Assembly: GCA_020796225.1 (NCBI GenBank)
Contig: CM036765.1
Coordinates: forward strand, 7,513,082-7,577,081
Source of the DNA: Arion vulgaris
Taxonomy: Eukaryota; Mollusca; Gastropoda; Stylommatophora; Arionidae
Length of the DNA: 64,000 nt
Direction of reading: 5' to 3'
Shown: positions 21,224 to 31,607 of the stretch, in pieces
Layout: each line of letters opens with the position of its first letter
Position numbering within the stretch: position 1 is the first letter of the stretch
The notes under the pieces: generated by a model
Seen by the model: the letters and a program-made list of their open reading frames with translations, nothing else
What the model was told of the DNA's origin: nothing
Database searches by the model: none
Program-made: the position numbers and the translations under genes

Positions 21224-21412
21224 CGTAAAAGTTGCAAACATGGATAAAGCAACTGGAATCATAAACATACGTCTTCCTCCAAGAAGATACTCATCTCTGC
21301 TAGCAAGTCTGAAATCCTTTACAGCAAACAGAACGCCTATAGCTAAGGAGATGATCAGTATTATTGCTATCACAACGTAATCTACTACATGAAATGAAAC
21401 GTCGGTTGTCAT
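21224..21412 (-). CDS. SLC5-like transporter copy 1, exon 1 (start codon)
   Basis: ATG at 21412 opens a 63-codon exon that ends at ACG|GTAAAT (phase 0). It encodes a short extracellular N-terminus, a first helix (YVVIAIILIISLAIGVLFAV), the YLLGGRRM motif that SLC5 proteins carry after helix 1, and PVALSMFATFT, the start of the helix with the conserved ALSxxASF motif. It continues in frame into exon 2 (SGATFIG). The Met choice is supported by its distance from the first helix, as in other family members. Confidence 0.93.
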
Positions 21413-21775
21413 GTTTCTATCGTAGTTGGTAGCAATTGATAAGTCAATAACTTACAGATCTCTGTATGTTTTCTCAACGTATGAACACTATCTAAATTAT
21501 AAAGAGATTAGTTTTAAAACAACGTTTCCTTGATCGTGCTTATAAGTAAACTATACAGGTCTCATTAGATATACGGTAACTGTATAGAGATAAATAAATA
21601 TGCGTTATTATGTTCAAATCTATATATTGATATTAGACTGTTGTTTAGAACATCTTGTTATATAAATGAACTCTGAGGCTTGTAAGTGGTAATGAAAGGC
21701 CAGTACCGAATGTTAACCAATTTCTAAATCCTTTGTCGTAATCGTTCACTGGCTGCAGCTGTTTTTTATTTGACA
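21413..21775. other. 5' flank of transporter copy 1
   Basis: This 363-bp gap between the start codon and the Helitron end should hold the 5' UTR and promoter of copy 1. A weak TATAAG lies about 130 bp upstream of the ATG on the minus strand. No clear promoter can be called. The Helitron therefore sits within the proximal upstream region of the gene. Confidence 0.4.
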
Positions 21776-21924
21776 CTAGCTGTACCCTGCGCGCGTTGCT
21801 ACGCCTTCAACAGATAATGAATTTAAAGGAAACGCGCTAAAACAATATGTAGTAATTATTTTTTATCATTGTCCTTTTGTTCATTTTCTTGAAAAAAAAC
21901 CTTACAATTTAACGTTTTATTTTA

Positions 21925-23400
21925 ATTCTGTTTATTGAAGTGCTTTCGGATATACAATATTTTTTGTTTTCCATCTGGTGCATACACGAATAAATCAGAA
22001 GGTTTTCCGACGCTGAACAGGCCACATATAGCTGTCCATGTGAAAAGCAGGGATTTTCCAAATGTAGTCCACACACTTGTAGCTATTGTCCTTGTGATTT
22101 GTTGATGGTCATTGCAAAGGCGAGTCACTCCGGAAACTGCAAGCGTTTGAATTCGAATGGCATGTCTGTTGAAATCATTGGGATGCGTGACAATAGTATA
22201 TCTTCTCCTTTAAATTTTCCATTAAAAATTGTACCTTCGATGATATTGTTCATCATATTTTTCACTAAAAGCCTGGTACCGTTGCAAAGTTGTGGTGGAT
22301 TGATGTTTTGGAGAAGAATGATAGGCACGTCAATGTTCAATGTTAAAACATGTGGTGGCATGCCTGGCAAATCAAGTGAATTCAAGAATTCAGGTGGATA
22401 ATTGACAACTTCGTCTTGATTCATTACAGTATCGGTGGACTTATACGTTGTCACTTCGCCTGGTATTTTGTTTTGAATGCTCAAATTCATGGTATATACA
22501 TCTTTGTTTTTGGCTGCTAATATTGCACGTGCACTGAGGCACTGATGATTTTTGTAATTCTGTGCGATATTTGGGAAGCTTTGCGAATCAATTCGTCTGT
22601 GGTTGCTGTGATTTTACAGAAGTTTGTTGACAATGTGATACATCGTGTGGATTCATCGATTGGCATTTTCCCATTCAGAATATCCAACAGTTATTTTGCG
22701 AAACGTTTAGCGGTTGTATCATGTTGAAGTTGTATAAGCATTTTGGTCTTCAAAGTTAATTTCTGTATGTGTCGCCATAAAACTGATGATTTCAGGCATG
22801 CATTAAGTTCATCAGCGGGTGTTGATCTTGGTATAGCTGGTAGAGTTTGCCGAAAATCACTGGACAATAAAATGAGTGCGCCACCGACAAGCTGGTCATT
22901 TCCTCTCAAATCTTTTAGTGTACGATGAAGCGCTTCTAATGCTTTTTGTGCGCCATAGTAACTTCATCCCATATAATGAGTTGACATAATTGGAGTACTT
23001 TACCTATTGCAGAAATTTTATTGACATTGCATGTAGGTGTCTCAGTGGTTTGCATATTCAACGGCAATTTCTGTGCTGAATGCGCTGTTCGGCCACCATC
23101 TAAAAGAGTTGCCCCAATTCCAGAACATGCGATTGCCAGTGCAATATTATTTCGTGATCGTATGGTTGCCAAAATAAGTGAAATGAGAAAAGTTTTGCCT
23201 GTGCCTCCGGGCGCATCAATGAAATACACTCCACCGTTTTGGCTTGTAATTGCATGCATAAATCTGTCATATGCTATGTGTTGTTCTGGAATCAATTTTG
23301 GAAGATTCGTTTGAACAAATGTACTCAATTCGTTGATATCAAAGTGTGTTTCTCGTTCCAACTCACAATCGAAAGGTTGTTTGCAGATCGTTCTGGCACA
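21925..23400 (-). pseudogene. Helitron PIF1-like helicase fragment
   Basis: In order on the minus strand: Walker A VYFIDAPGGTGKTFLISLIL near 23215; Walker B LIIWDEVTMAHK near 22945; a LILLSSDFRQTLP block (motif III) near 22860; a segment ending LTLNIDVPIILLQNINPPQL near 22320; and FAMTINKSQGQ (motif VI region) near 22110. The order matches SF1B helicases of Helitrons, and frameshifts separate the blocks. It is transposon-borne, not the host PIF1 gene. Confidence 0.9.
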
Positions 23401-23689
23401 GCAGCCATTCCCAATTGTAGCAGTGCTTTATTAGTGATTGCCAAACATATGTCCTTAATCGAAACCAGTGCCTCATTATATACGTTTGGTGTGAATCGAA
23501 TGTCTGGATTTTGATTCATTGCACGCAAGCGATGTAGGATGTCGTCACTCATGTAGTCTTTGTATTTTTCCCAAAGTTCTTTTGGATTGGATGGGAAGCA
23601 CGTTGTTAATATTATTGCAAATAATGTGCGTATTTACTGTGGTCATGCCGTATTCGATGCATCAGTGAGTAAAGTGTCCCAATGTGCAT

Positions 23690-24145
23690 TGTTTTCAAGA
23701 CGATTTAATACTTGGCAAGCTTCACGATAGGTAGCACATACGTGCAAGCTTCACGATAGGTAGCACATACGTGACCGTTAACTATTCTCAATTCTTGGAA
23801 GGATGTCAGTCCACGTTCGTTGATTAAGCATTCTGCATTGTTTGGATGAACAGTGTACAGACGGCTTAACGCGTCGGTCGAATATAAATTGGAATATCCT
23901 TCAACTGCTTTACCTTGTTTGAGACGTTGAAACGTTTTCACTGATGCATTCCATGTGTAGTATGTTGGCAGTTCAGAGTAAAGTAGCATATTTGCAAACA
24001 TATCATCTCTACACAATGAGAAAAATGCAGTTAACGTTGTTGGCGATAGTGACAATGCTCGTGCACGTGCATTTTATGTTGTGAAGTACACGCGCTGTCC
24101 ATGTTCAAGGTGCACTGCCAAATGAACAACTGTTGGATGTCGTTC
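23690..24145 (-). pseudogene. Helitron protein middle region, with a 29-bp tandem duplication
   Basis: The minus strand encodes ERHPTVVHLAVHLEHGQRVY and then SLSPTTLTAFFSLCRDD, LLYSELPTYYTWN and EAC, typical of the region between Rep and helicase in Helitron proteins. At 23715-23772 a 29-bp segment (GCAAGCTTCACGATAGGTAG and so on) is duplicated in tandem, which shifts the reading frame. A LINE insertion follows at 24146. Confidence 0.8.
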
Positions 24146-24511
24146 TTTCTTTCTTTCTCGAATCCTGTATGCCTCACAGCGTCAGGTCAGGAAGAGATTT
24201 CTAAAACGGGCCTAGTATGCGCTTCGTAGATAGTCTCTTTCGTCGCCTCTGTTATCTCTGAGTCCATCTTTTGCGTGGCCGGCCTTTTGCTTTATACCCA
24301 TTGTATCGGAGCAGCATTGCTCTTTGGGGTGCACTGTCTGATGGTAATCTGCTTACGTGACCGAACCATTTAATTTGTTGTTTCTTGATGAAGTCTAGTA
24401 CTGATGTTGTACCCACTTTTTCCTGATGTCTTCATTTCTCAACCGGTCTCTTCTTGTTACACCCAGCATTCTGCGTAGACACTTCATCTCTGTTGTGACT
24501 AGTTTTCTTAA
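24146..24511 (-). mobile_element. 5'-truncated LINE inside the Helitron, 9-bp TSD
   Basis: The minus strand codes for EMKCLRRMLGVTRRDRLRNE, then IKWFGH-like and a KAGHAKDG-like basic tail, ending in a GAAAGAAAGAAAG tail. The Helitron sequence ATGTCGTTC is repeated on both sides (24137-24145 and 24512-24520). The Helitron frame reads straight through if the insert is removed (FPIHERH|PTVVHLA). Confidence 0.92.
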
Positions 24512-24520
24512 ATGTCGTTC

Positions 24521-24712
24521 ATGGATTGGAAATGATAAAATGCGCCATACTGCTTAATTGCTACTAATGTAGCGTACCAGTTGATATTGCTCGATTTCAT
24601 CGTTAGATGCAGTTGCATTTCTCACTCCACGCCACTATAGTGGACAATGGTATGTATTGAGTTACAAAATAATAAATGGTCATCTGGCAAACCCGTTTTG
24701 CCATTTTGACAC
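24521..24712 (-). pseudogene. Helitron fragment between LINE and hAT insertions
   Basis: The minus strand reads SNDEIEQYQLVRYISSN, stop, AVWRILSFPIHERH, a block common to Helitron Rep/helicase proteins. The single in-frame TAA replaces a Glu codon expected there. Confidence 0.75.
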
Positions 24713-24860
24713 TCAACAACCAGGGTTGCCAACCAAAATTTTGACTTTAAGCCAAACTTTTCGTAGAAATAAGCCAAAAATAGGCCAAATTCGTTGAAAA
24801 AAGCCAAAAATAAGCCAAACCACATTTACAATTTTAAAAATTCATATTCACATACTAACA

Positions 24861-27520
24861 TCACATAAAAAGCTCCAAATCCATGTCATTATCCTCCCCA
24901 CTGGAAGTAGCTGAATCGGCAGCATAAACTTTGTCCAGTGTGAAGTTTTTTACCATTTCTGGAGATACTGTAAAGTCTTTGCAGCATTTGTTTAAAAGTA
25001 TCAGTTCTGTCCTGATTCTGACAATAGCATCGAGAAGTTTAATCTGCATTCTGTTTCTCGCTTTTGTTTTTACAGAGGATACCAGAGAAAATATTCTCTC
25101 AACCACAGCATTGCTGACAGGGGTAGTCAGGCACGTTAGAGCAAAGGTTGCGAGCTGTTTAAAAGACGAATGCTGAAGCACACCAACCCAAATCTGCTCA
25201 GTATTTGTAGGAGTCCATCTTTTTAAATGGAGCCTCCTCTTTCCAGTCCACAAAAAGCATTTGTTTGTATTGTTCCTCAATTATGCTAATGTTTTCACCA
25301 GCGTGGTGTAAAAAAGGTAAATCGGAAAACATGGACCTCGAAATTTGATTTAAGATCACAGTAGGGCTCAATTTTGCTAAACGTTGAAATGTATCTCTGG
25401 CCTGTGGGACTCTAATTGTAATTTGGCTGAGAGCTTCTTCTAGCATAGACATACATCTTTCCTTGACAAATTGTATTTCCTGATGAGCCTCAGTACTGTT
25501 GTTCTGCTGCAAGAACTTATTACATGCTGTTATGAATTTGATACCAAAATCAACTTGATGAAGATCTCTTTTCTGTCTCCTTCCATTATACAGCCTGTTC
25601 TGTAGACTGGTCTGGTGTAGAAATAGCTGTTGGTACAGTTCATGAGGATCTGCTTTTGTCTGTTGAAACAGGCTGTTCAGTCTTTCAAATTCATGCACAA
25701 CTGGTATTGCAAACTCAAAGAAAAGGTGGTTTTTGAAATCTGACAATATTTCTTTTAATAGTCTTGTTTTGAATTTTGTTTCAAGTTTTGATTGGTCTAG
25801 TTCATCAGAAGCAAAATAAGCTTTCAACTCTTGCCAGTTCATCAGAATGTTATACATAACCTTTCCCCGTACAAGCCACCGAGTAAACGATGGCTTTTCA
25901 AAAGGAAGTGGGGCAGTTCGGGTTGGCTCAAACTCTGTACTGCTGTTCATAGCTTTAAATAAATCTTTGTAAGCTTCTCGTCACTATGGCGAAACCAATT
26001 AGGTATCTCTAAAAGTAGGAACCCAATATTTGATGGTAATTTGGATACTGCATATTGAATGCACAATGTTAGCGAATGGCAGATACATTTAAGCTGCACG
26101 CAGTTTGGAGAGACTTCTTTTAGTCTATACCTCACTGAGTTGTTGCAGCCAATCATATTTGATGCACCATCCGAAGAAAAACCAACACAGTTTACCAGGT
26201 TTTGACCACTTCTTGTTATTTCTTCGTCAATTAACCCTTAACCATTGGGATAATGGAATTTAGATCATTTATGATCGATGCAACATGCCTATTTAAGTGG
26301 CCATAATTTTGTATCTATTTTGCATTTAAGTTAGTAAAATGTATGTTATCTAATGCAGAACATATGATAATCTAATACAAAATTATACAAAAATTAATTA
26401 TATATTTTTAGATGTCTAATCTCGTTGACTGGAGCACACCTCATTTCCCACTTGCCATTTTGTAGAAACGCCCAAATTGCTCCAGATAAAAATCCCCAAA
26501 TATGTGAAAAAATGAATTCTAATAACTCAGATTACTGTCCTGTTGAAGACACCAGTGATTCTTGAAGTATCTATGCTTGGCTCAGATAAACATTCTATGC
26601 CTGTGTCACTTTGACTCTGTTTGCACGATGCCCGATAACTTTTTTCCTGATTATTTTGTCTATCAAATATCATTACGTAATCATATTTTTGTTCAATAAT
26701 ATCTTTTACTTGCAAGGTTTAGAAATTATATACCTATTTAATGTTTATATGATACTATAAGTGTTAGTTCTTTATGGGCTGCTTACTAGATCAATTCTGC
26801 CTCATTTTCTCTTGAAGGCCATATTTATTGACTTTTTCTTTACAATATAAAAATATTGAATATTATAAATTTCATAATTACTGCTTTTCATATTTTCCAA
26901 ACATGTTTAAATTCATATATGTTTTGCAAATATGAAGTTTTTATAAGATTGTAATAAAATATTCCATTATATTCGTCATACTTATTTTTTCCTTCTTTGT
27001 GACTGTAAAAAAATTTATCATTTATAGAATAATCTATTTTTAGACTTTTCATAAGTAGGCTACGGATATCATAAATTACATGACACTTATGTTAAAACCA
27101 CATATCCTGATAGCCTATCCAATTAGTTTTCCAACCATATATAACATGCCTATTTTCAATAGGCTAAATGTAGAGCAATGCATCAAAAATATAGAAAAAC
27201 CTTAAAAACTGCCAATGGTTAAGAGTTAAGTTGAAGATGTTTTCTCCTGTAGCCTCTTGCACATGAATTAAACATTTAAATCCAGTTGCAATGTTCTTTG
27301 TTCTGTCACTAAGAAATCGCACTAAAATTTCGTCAATAATAATGGCATATTTCTTATTCTGGAGGTCGCAAAGAAGTTCAGCTTTCATAGCTGGCGAAAT
27401 GACGTTCTTAATTAGGCAAGCACATTTCGTTCTGTGTAATTTTATGTGCTCCAGTGTACTTCCGTGTCCATGTGCTACCATAATCTCACTTAGGTGGTCA
27501 ACTGCACGTATCGCACAATG
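24861..27520 (-). pseudogene. hAT transposase, interrupted by a piggyBac-type insertion
   Basis: From its 5' side: an HGSTLEHIKLHRTKCACLI block, KKYAIIIDEI (RNase H-fold Asp region), NIATGFKCLIHVQEATGENI, then the insertion, then FSSDGASNMIGCNN (second acidic block with the SDGASNMIG motif), CHSLTLC, FTRWL, and at the C-terminus LTCLTTPVSNAVVERIFSLV, VSSVKTKARNRMQIKLLDAI, the hAT dimerisation domain. Without the insertion the frame is open across the TTAA site. A frame change near 25950-25970 and another near 25200-25280 break it again. It looks like a ZMYM6/zinc-finger-862-type hAT. Confidence 0.88.
26235..27225. mobile_element. piggyBac-type element inserted at TTAA within the hAT
   Basis: Inverted termini CCCTTAACCATTGG (26235-26248) and CCAATGGTTAAGAG (27212-27225) are bounded on both sides by TTAA (26231-26234 and 27226-27229), the piggyBac target. 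The 991-bp interior is AT-rich with only a 62-codon open frame (26715-26527, minus) that I do not recognise, so it is probably non-autonomous. Excision would restore the hAT reading frame with one TTAA left. Confidence 0.92.
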
Positions 27521-27590
27521 ACAGAGAATGCCTACAGCAATTTGTCACATTAAGTAGCGCCTGACCTTGCACTGGTATACTCCGTTTATG

Positions 27591-27651
27591 TTTCAAGAAG
27601 ATTTAATTCTTGGCAAGCTTCACGATTTGTAGCACATGCGTGACCGTTAAA
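27591..27651 (+). other. Helitron-derived fragment inside the hAT
   Basis: TTTCAAGAAGATTTAATTCT followed by TGGCAAGCTTCACGAT matches the Helitron sequence at 23693-23782, except that it lacks the 29-bp tandem duplication there. It lies between the hAT transposase start and the right terminus. Confidence 0.8.
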
Positions 27652-27854
27652 CCAGACAATTCGTTGAAAAAGCCAAAAATAAGCCAGATTTTAGCCAAAC
27701 AGCCAGACAAAATTTTTTAAGCCAAACAACATGAAAAACAGCCAAATTTAAGCCAGTAAGCCAAACCAAATTTTCCGCAGCCAACCAACTTGAAAAAAGC
27801 CAGATTTCTCAAATCTGGCTTAAAATAAGCCAAATTGGCAACCCTGTCAACAAC

Positions 27855-28330
27855 TCACAGGACCAAAGATCTCTCCCTTCGTTATAAGTTGAATTAATTG
27901 AATCAACTTTTTACGAAGCACAGGTGCAATTAGATCGTGTTTATCCAAATGTGACTGTCCGGGTAGTAATTCATCTCGTATTTCTTTCCATTTCGTGTTA
28001 CATGTAAACGTTATGAAGAGATCAGGTTTTCAATAGTTTCAAACATTTGTTATCAAATATTGGGTAATATTCATGCATATAACGTGGACCTCCGGTAAAT
28101 GTTGACGGCAAAATAGCCATCTTGCCATAGTTGTTTGTTTGCCTGGCTATATATAGCAATAGCTTCCTCAAATGAACGTATTCTTCTGATCGTAGTTTTG
28201 TTTGGTTTAATCGAATAATAGAGGAATCGTTGTAATCAATTATTGCAAACATAGTCATAGCTAACAAACATTGATGGAATAGTTGGCGACAAATTAAAAT
28301 ATGATTTGGAGTATCTCTTATCATGATTCG
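27855..28330 (-). pseudogene. Helitron N-terminal/Rep region fragment
   Basis: The minus strand shows RDTPNHILICRQLFHQCLLA, then LPSTFTGGPRYMHEYYP, a frameshift near 28022, and PDLFITFTCNTKWKEI. These are hallmarks of the Helitron-like N-terminal domain (FTGSPRYM and DLFITFTCNPKW). The HUH nuclease residues themselves are not preserved in what I can read. Confidence 0.88.
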
Positions 28331-28721
28331 AAATCCTTTGAAGAAACAAACCTGGATTGCATATTTTAACTTCAGCTTGTTTGTAAAATTGACTTGAAAC
28401 GATTATTGTATACTATGAATGAGATCCATAGTTTTTAAACATACATCATTGAATCTTGTGTATATATTAATGTGTATACTGTAGACTTCCGGAAACGTTG
28501 ATGGCAAATTGTTTAGAAACTCTCCATGAAATTAGCGTGTTATTTTTTTAAATATTTGTTCTAAATTTTCAGAGCTACCTATTTCAAACTATGACAGGTA
28601 GCATCCCGACATCATAACAAACATATCCTGTAAATTTAAGCTAAATCTGTTCAGTAGTTTCCGAGTCTATAAGTCACAAACAAACAAAGAAACAAACATT
28701 GATTTTTATATATATAGTAGA

Positions 28722-28914
28722 TGAATTGTTGAATACCTTATTGTGTGAAATATCACAGTTGACAAATAATGTGTCCCTTTTTTAATTATCTCAGTTTTTG
28801 ACCTTAAACATGTTAACTACTATTCTGTATTCGCGCCAGTTTGTCTGGCTTCTTCGACAATGTACATGAGCTTGCAAATTATGGTTTTCATTGCTAAATG
28901 AGATTTAATATTCA
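28722..28914. other. Short spacer
   Basis: No feature is recognised between the Helitron 5' end and the LINE tail. Confidence 0.4.
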
Positions 28915-29012
28915 TCATCATCAAGGTGCGTATCCTTTATAGGACGTTGCTCTCTTTGCAGCACATCTGAAATTCACTCTGTCTCTTGGCAGTTCACCCA
29001 CTTCGCCAATGG
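28915..29012 (-). mobile_element. LINE 3' tail (GATGAT-ending)
   Basis: The minus strand gives GELPRDRVNFRCAAKRATSY-like coding followed by the GATGATGATG tail. It is nearly identical to 18735-18840. Strongly 5'-truncated. Confidence 0.7.
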
Positions 29013-29059
29013 TGATTTAATATTACGTATTTTAATTGTTAGTGGTTCTTTATATATTA

Positions 29060-30157
29060 ATATGCCATACAGATGGTATGTTGTTCTGTAGATCTTGAGA
29101 AGAAAGTGAGTAGAATACAGATGGTATGTAGCTCTGTAGATCTTGGGAAGGAAGTGGGTAACATACAGATAGTATGCAGTTCTGTAGATCTTGGGAAGGA
29201 AGTGGGTAACGTACAGATGATATGCAGTTCTCTAGATCTTGGGAAGGAAGTGGGTAACAAACAGATGATATGTAGTTCTGTAGATCTTGGGAAGGAAGTG
29301 CGTAACAAACAGATGATATGTAGTTCTGTAGAACTTGGGAAGGAAGTAGGTAACGTACAGATGGTATGTAGTTCTGTAGATCTTGGGAAGGAAGTGAGTA
29401 GCATACAGATGGTATGTAGTTCTGTAGATCTTGGGAAGGAAGTGGGTAACATACATATGGTATGCAGTTCTGTAGATCTTGGAAGGAAGTGGGTAACACA
29501 CAGATGGTATGTAGTTGTGTAGATCTTGGAAGGAAGTGGGTAACATACATATGGTATGTAGTTCTGTAGATCCTGGGAAGAAAGTGGGTAACATACATAT
29601 GGTATGTAGTTCTGTAGATCCTGGGAAGAAAGTGGGTAACATACATATGGTATGTAGTTCTGTAGATCTTGGAAGGAAGTGCGTAACAAACAGATGGTAT
29701 GTAGTTCTGTAGATCTTGGAAGGAAGTGGGTAACATACAGATGGTATGTAGTTCTGTAGATCTTGGGAAGAAAGTGGGTAACATACATATGGTATGTAGT
29801 TCTGTAGATCTTGGAAGGAAGTGCGTAACAAACAGATGGTATGTAGTTCTGTAGATCTTGGAAGGAAGTGCGTAACAAACATATGGTATGTAGTTCTGTA
29901 GATCTTGGGAAGGAAGTGCGTAACAAACATATGGTATGTAGTTGTGTAGATCTTGGAAGGAAGTGAATAACATACAGATGGTATTTAGTTCTGCAGATCT
30001 TGGAAGGAAGTGGGTAACATACAGATGGTATGTAGTTCTGTAGATCTTGGAAGGAAGTGAATAACATACAGATGGTATTTAGTTCTGCAGATCTTGGAAG
30101 GAAGTGGGTAACATACAGATGATATGTAGTTCTGTAGATCTTGGGAAGGAATGGGTA
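29060..30157. repeat. 48-bp minisatellite, about 23 copies
   Basis: The unit is about ACAGATGGTATGTAGTTCTG, TAGATCTTGGGAAGGAAGTG, GGTAACAT. Lengths of 47 and 48 bp alternate through loss of one G in TTGGGAAGG. Long open frames of up to 400 codons on the minus strand are a by-product of the unit having few stops. No signal for a real protein is seen. Confidence 0.95.
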
Positions 30158-30572
30158 ACAAAAACTAAAGATATAAACAACCCCTTCCCATTGACAGTCC
30201 ATATCATACTCCATAGAAGTTACAGAGAACACATTTCTACTTTGGTTAATTCTGATGTACAAACATAAATAAAGTGAAACACGATGGACACCGTTATATC
30301 AGTGACTTGGGTCACTCAAAGTTTCTGTTATTTAACCAGTTTTGATGCTAAAGCAGTAAGGAGGCAAGTGGTGATTGTGCTGTAACAACAATTAGTCATA
30401 TACTAGATACAGTGTAAGCGAGTAGGACGCTGAGCTGGCTTGGTACAGTGGAATAGTAACATGCATGTATTATTAGTGACTCAAGGAATAAACTGAATAA
30501 AGTCTAGTCAGGCTACATACGACAGGGAAGACTTGACATTCGTAACACATTATAAATAATCCATAAAACATT
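30158..30572. other. Spacer, nothing recognised
   Basis: AT-rich sequence without recognisable features. Confidence 0.4.
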
Positions 30573-30574
30573 AT

Positions 30575-30850
30575 TTTTTTTGTACTGGGTCATGCGGGGT
30601 AAAGGACGAGAAGCGAGCAGATCGGCTGGCTGACACAGCAGTGGTCGATGAAGGACGAACAATAAACAGGTCAGACATCATCAATGACATAAGAGAAGCA
30701 AATCAAATCGATAATTTTTTCAAAACTTGTATAAATCCTGATCGATTTCCAATGTAAAAGAGATAAGACTGAAACTGGAAATTGTCAGATATGACCGCTT
30801 TGTTAGTAGCACAAGAAGCTTGATTAATCAAAACAGAACTGGAATCTCCT
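30575..30850 (+). mobile_element. LINE RNase H C-terminal fragment
   Basis: With frameshifts the plus strand reads LGHAG, DEKRADRLADTAVVDEGRTI, then DIINDIREANQID. This matches the RNase H end and linker of the LINE at 59560-61835. Decayed. Confidence 0.6.
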
Positions 30851-31107
30851 GAGTGGTTACCGGGGCCCAAATTTGGGTGTAAAGAATAGAACCACTGTTA
30901 CCTGCCACGCATGTCGTAAGAGGCGACTAAGGAAGTTTGGTTGAAATCGGATGCACGTGTCTTAAACGTGTAGACGTCTATGCGTTTAGGAGCCTACTAA
31001 GCCAATGTGCAACTTATACAGGTTTTTGGCAAAGATCAAACATATCACAAAGATTAAAACTGGTCGTAAAGAACGAACGCAAAGAAGAAGAAGAACTGGA
31101 GTGAGCA
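30850..31107 (+). mobile_element. SINE-like repeat, family 2
   Basis: It begins GAGTGGTTACCGGGGCCCAA and ends in AAAGAAGAAGAAGAA. It matches 14795-15057 (reverse) and 53333-53590. The GCCCGAGTGG start (seen best at 53339) and a GGTTGAAATCGG some 85 bases later resemble weak A and B boxes. Confidence 0.8.
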
Positions 31108-31605
31108 GTCACCTTTCGCTGATAAAAATCGTGGCCTCCGATAACATAATGCCGGCGGACTCAGGTAAAATTCTATGAAATCAAACCACAACTGTCGCGT
31201 CATCTCGCATTCTAGCAATGTTAGAAAAATACAAATTCATTTTAAAAACAACACAACATGCTAAATCACGGTTATGTTATGTAACAAATTAAGTTTAACA
31301 CTAATGGATATCAGTATTATTAATAATTCTGTTCAATAAATAATCACGGAACTGTGTAAAATTGCTGAAAACCTTACAGTGTTTTACTAAACACTTATAA
31401 AAACCAGCTATAATTAAACAATAATTTTGAATTTCCCGTCTGTGCCAGTCAATATTGAGGAGATCTGAGAACTTATGGACCAGACCTTAAGGAATTCAAT
31501 GATGATATTGATGACTCTCACTAATCACTTATTTATTCTTTCCCAATACCTTAGATTATGATAAAACTGTTTTCAATATTTCAACTATCTATATCCTATT
31601 CGTGT
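31108..31605. other. Spacer, nothing recognised
   Basis: AT-rich sequence, no feature identified. Confidence 0.4.
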
Positions 31606-31607
31606 CC

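Larger units (their letters stand above)
4555..21412 (-). other. SLC5-family transporter gene, copy 1 (exons 1-5; 3' end beyond left edge)
   Basis: This is the gene-level span. The exons are 21412-21224, 18693-18427, 10578-10425, 8878-8737 and 4727-4555. Exon phases agree for 1/2, 2/3 and 3/4. Exons 6 and 7, expected from copy 2, are not found between 1 and 4555 and should lie to the left of the window. The encoded family moves monocarboxylates, vitamins or related solutes across the plasma membrane together with sodium. An in-frame TAG in exon 2 and an unresolved exon 4/5 junction make it uncertain whether this copy is functional. Its introns are filled with LINEs, SINEs and minisatellites. 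Confidence 0.85.
24721..27846 (-). mobile_element. hAT DNA transposon with 8-bp TSD
   Basis: Terminal inverted repeats CAGGGTTGCCAA (24721) and TTGGCAACCCTG (ending 27846) are flanked by the 8-bp direct repeat TCAACAAC (24713-24720 and 27847-27854), diagnostic of hAT. Both ends contain many copies of a subterminal motif, AAGCCAAA/AAAAAGCCA. The transposase gene lies on the minus strand and is split by a 991-bp piggyBac-type element. The whole is inserted in the Helitron. Confidence 0.96.
21776..28721 (-). mobile_element. Helitron (with nested LINE, hAT and piggyBac)
   Basis: On the minus strand it starts TCTACTATATATATAAAAAT (28721) after a host A. It ends in a short hairpin (GCGTAGCAACGC) followed by GGGTACAGCTAG (21776) before a host T, which are the classic Helitron ends in an A/T target. 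Inside are pieces of the Rep/Helitron-N region and a PIF1-type helicase on the same strand. Removing the nested hAT and LINE leaves about 3.4 kb, short for an autonomous element, so internal parts are probably lost. Reading frames are broken at several places. Confidence 0.92.

Noticed and set aside
22936..23361. Host PIF1 DNA helicase gene
   Set aside because: The Walker A and B motifs are real, but Helitron ends, Rep fragments and the same-strand layout show it belongs to the transposon.
26527..26715. Transposase of the piggyBac-type element
   Set aside because: The 62-codon frame has no DDD-type motif or Cys-rich end that I recognise and is too short.
29057..30262. Open frames of 230-400 codons on the minus strand
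   Set aside because: They run through a 48-bp minisatellite in several frames at once; the peptides are pure repeats without any domain or sign of selection.
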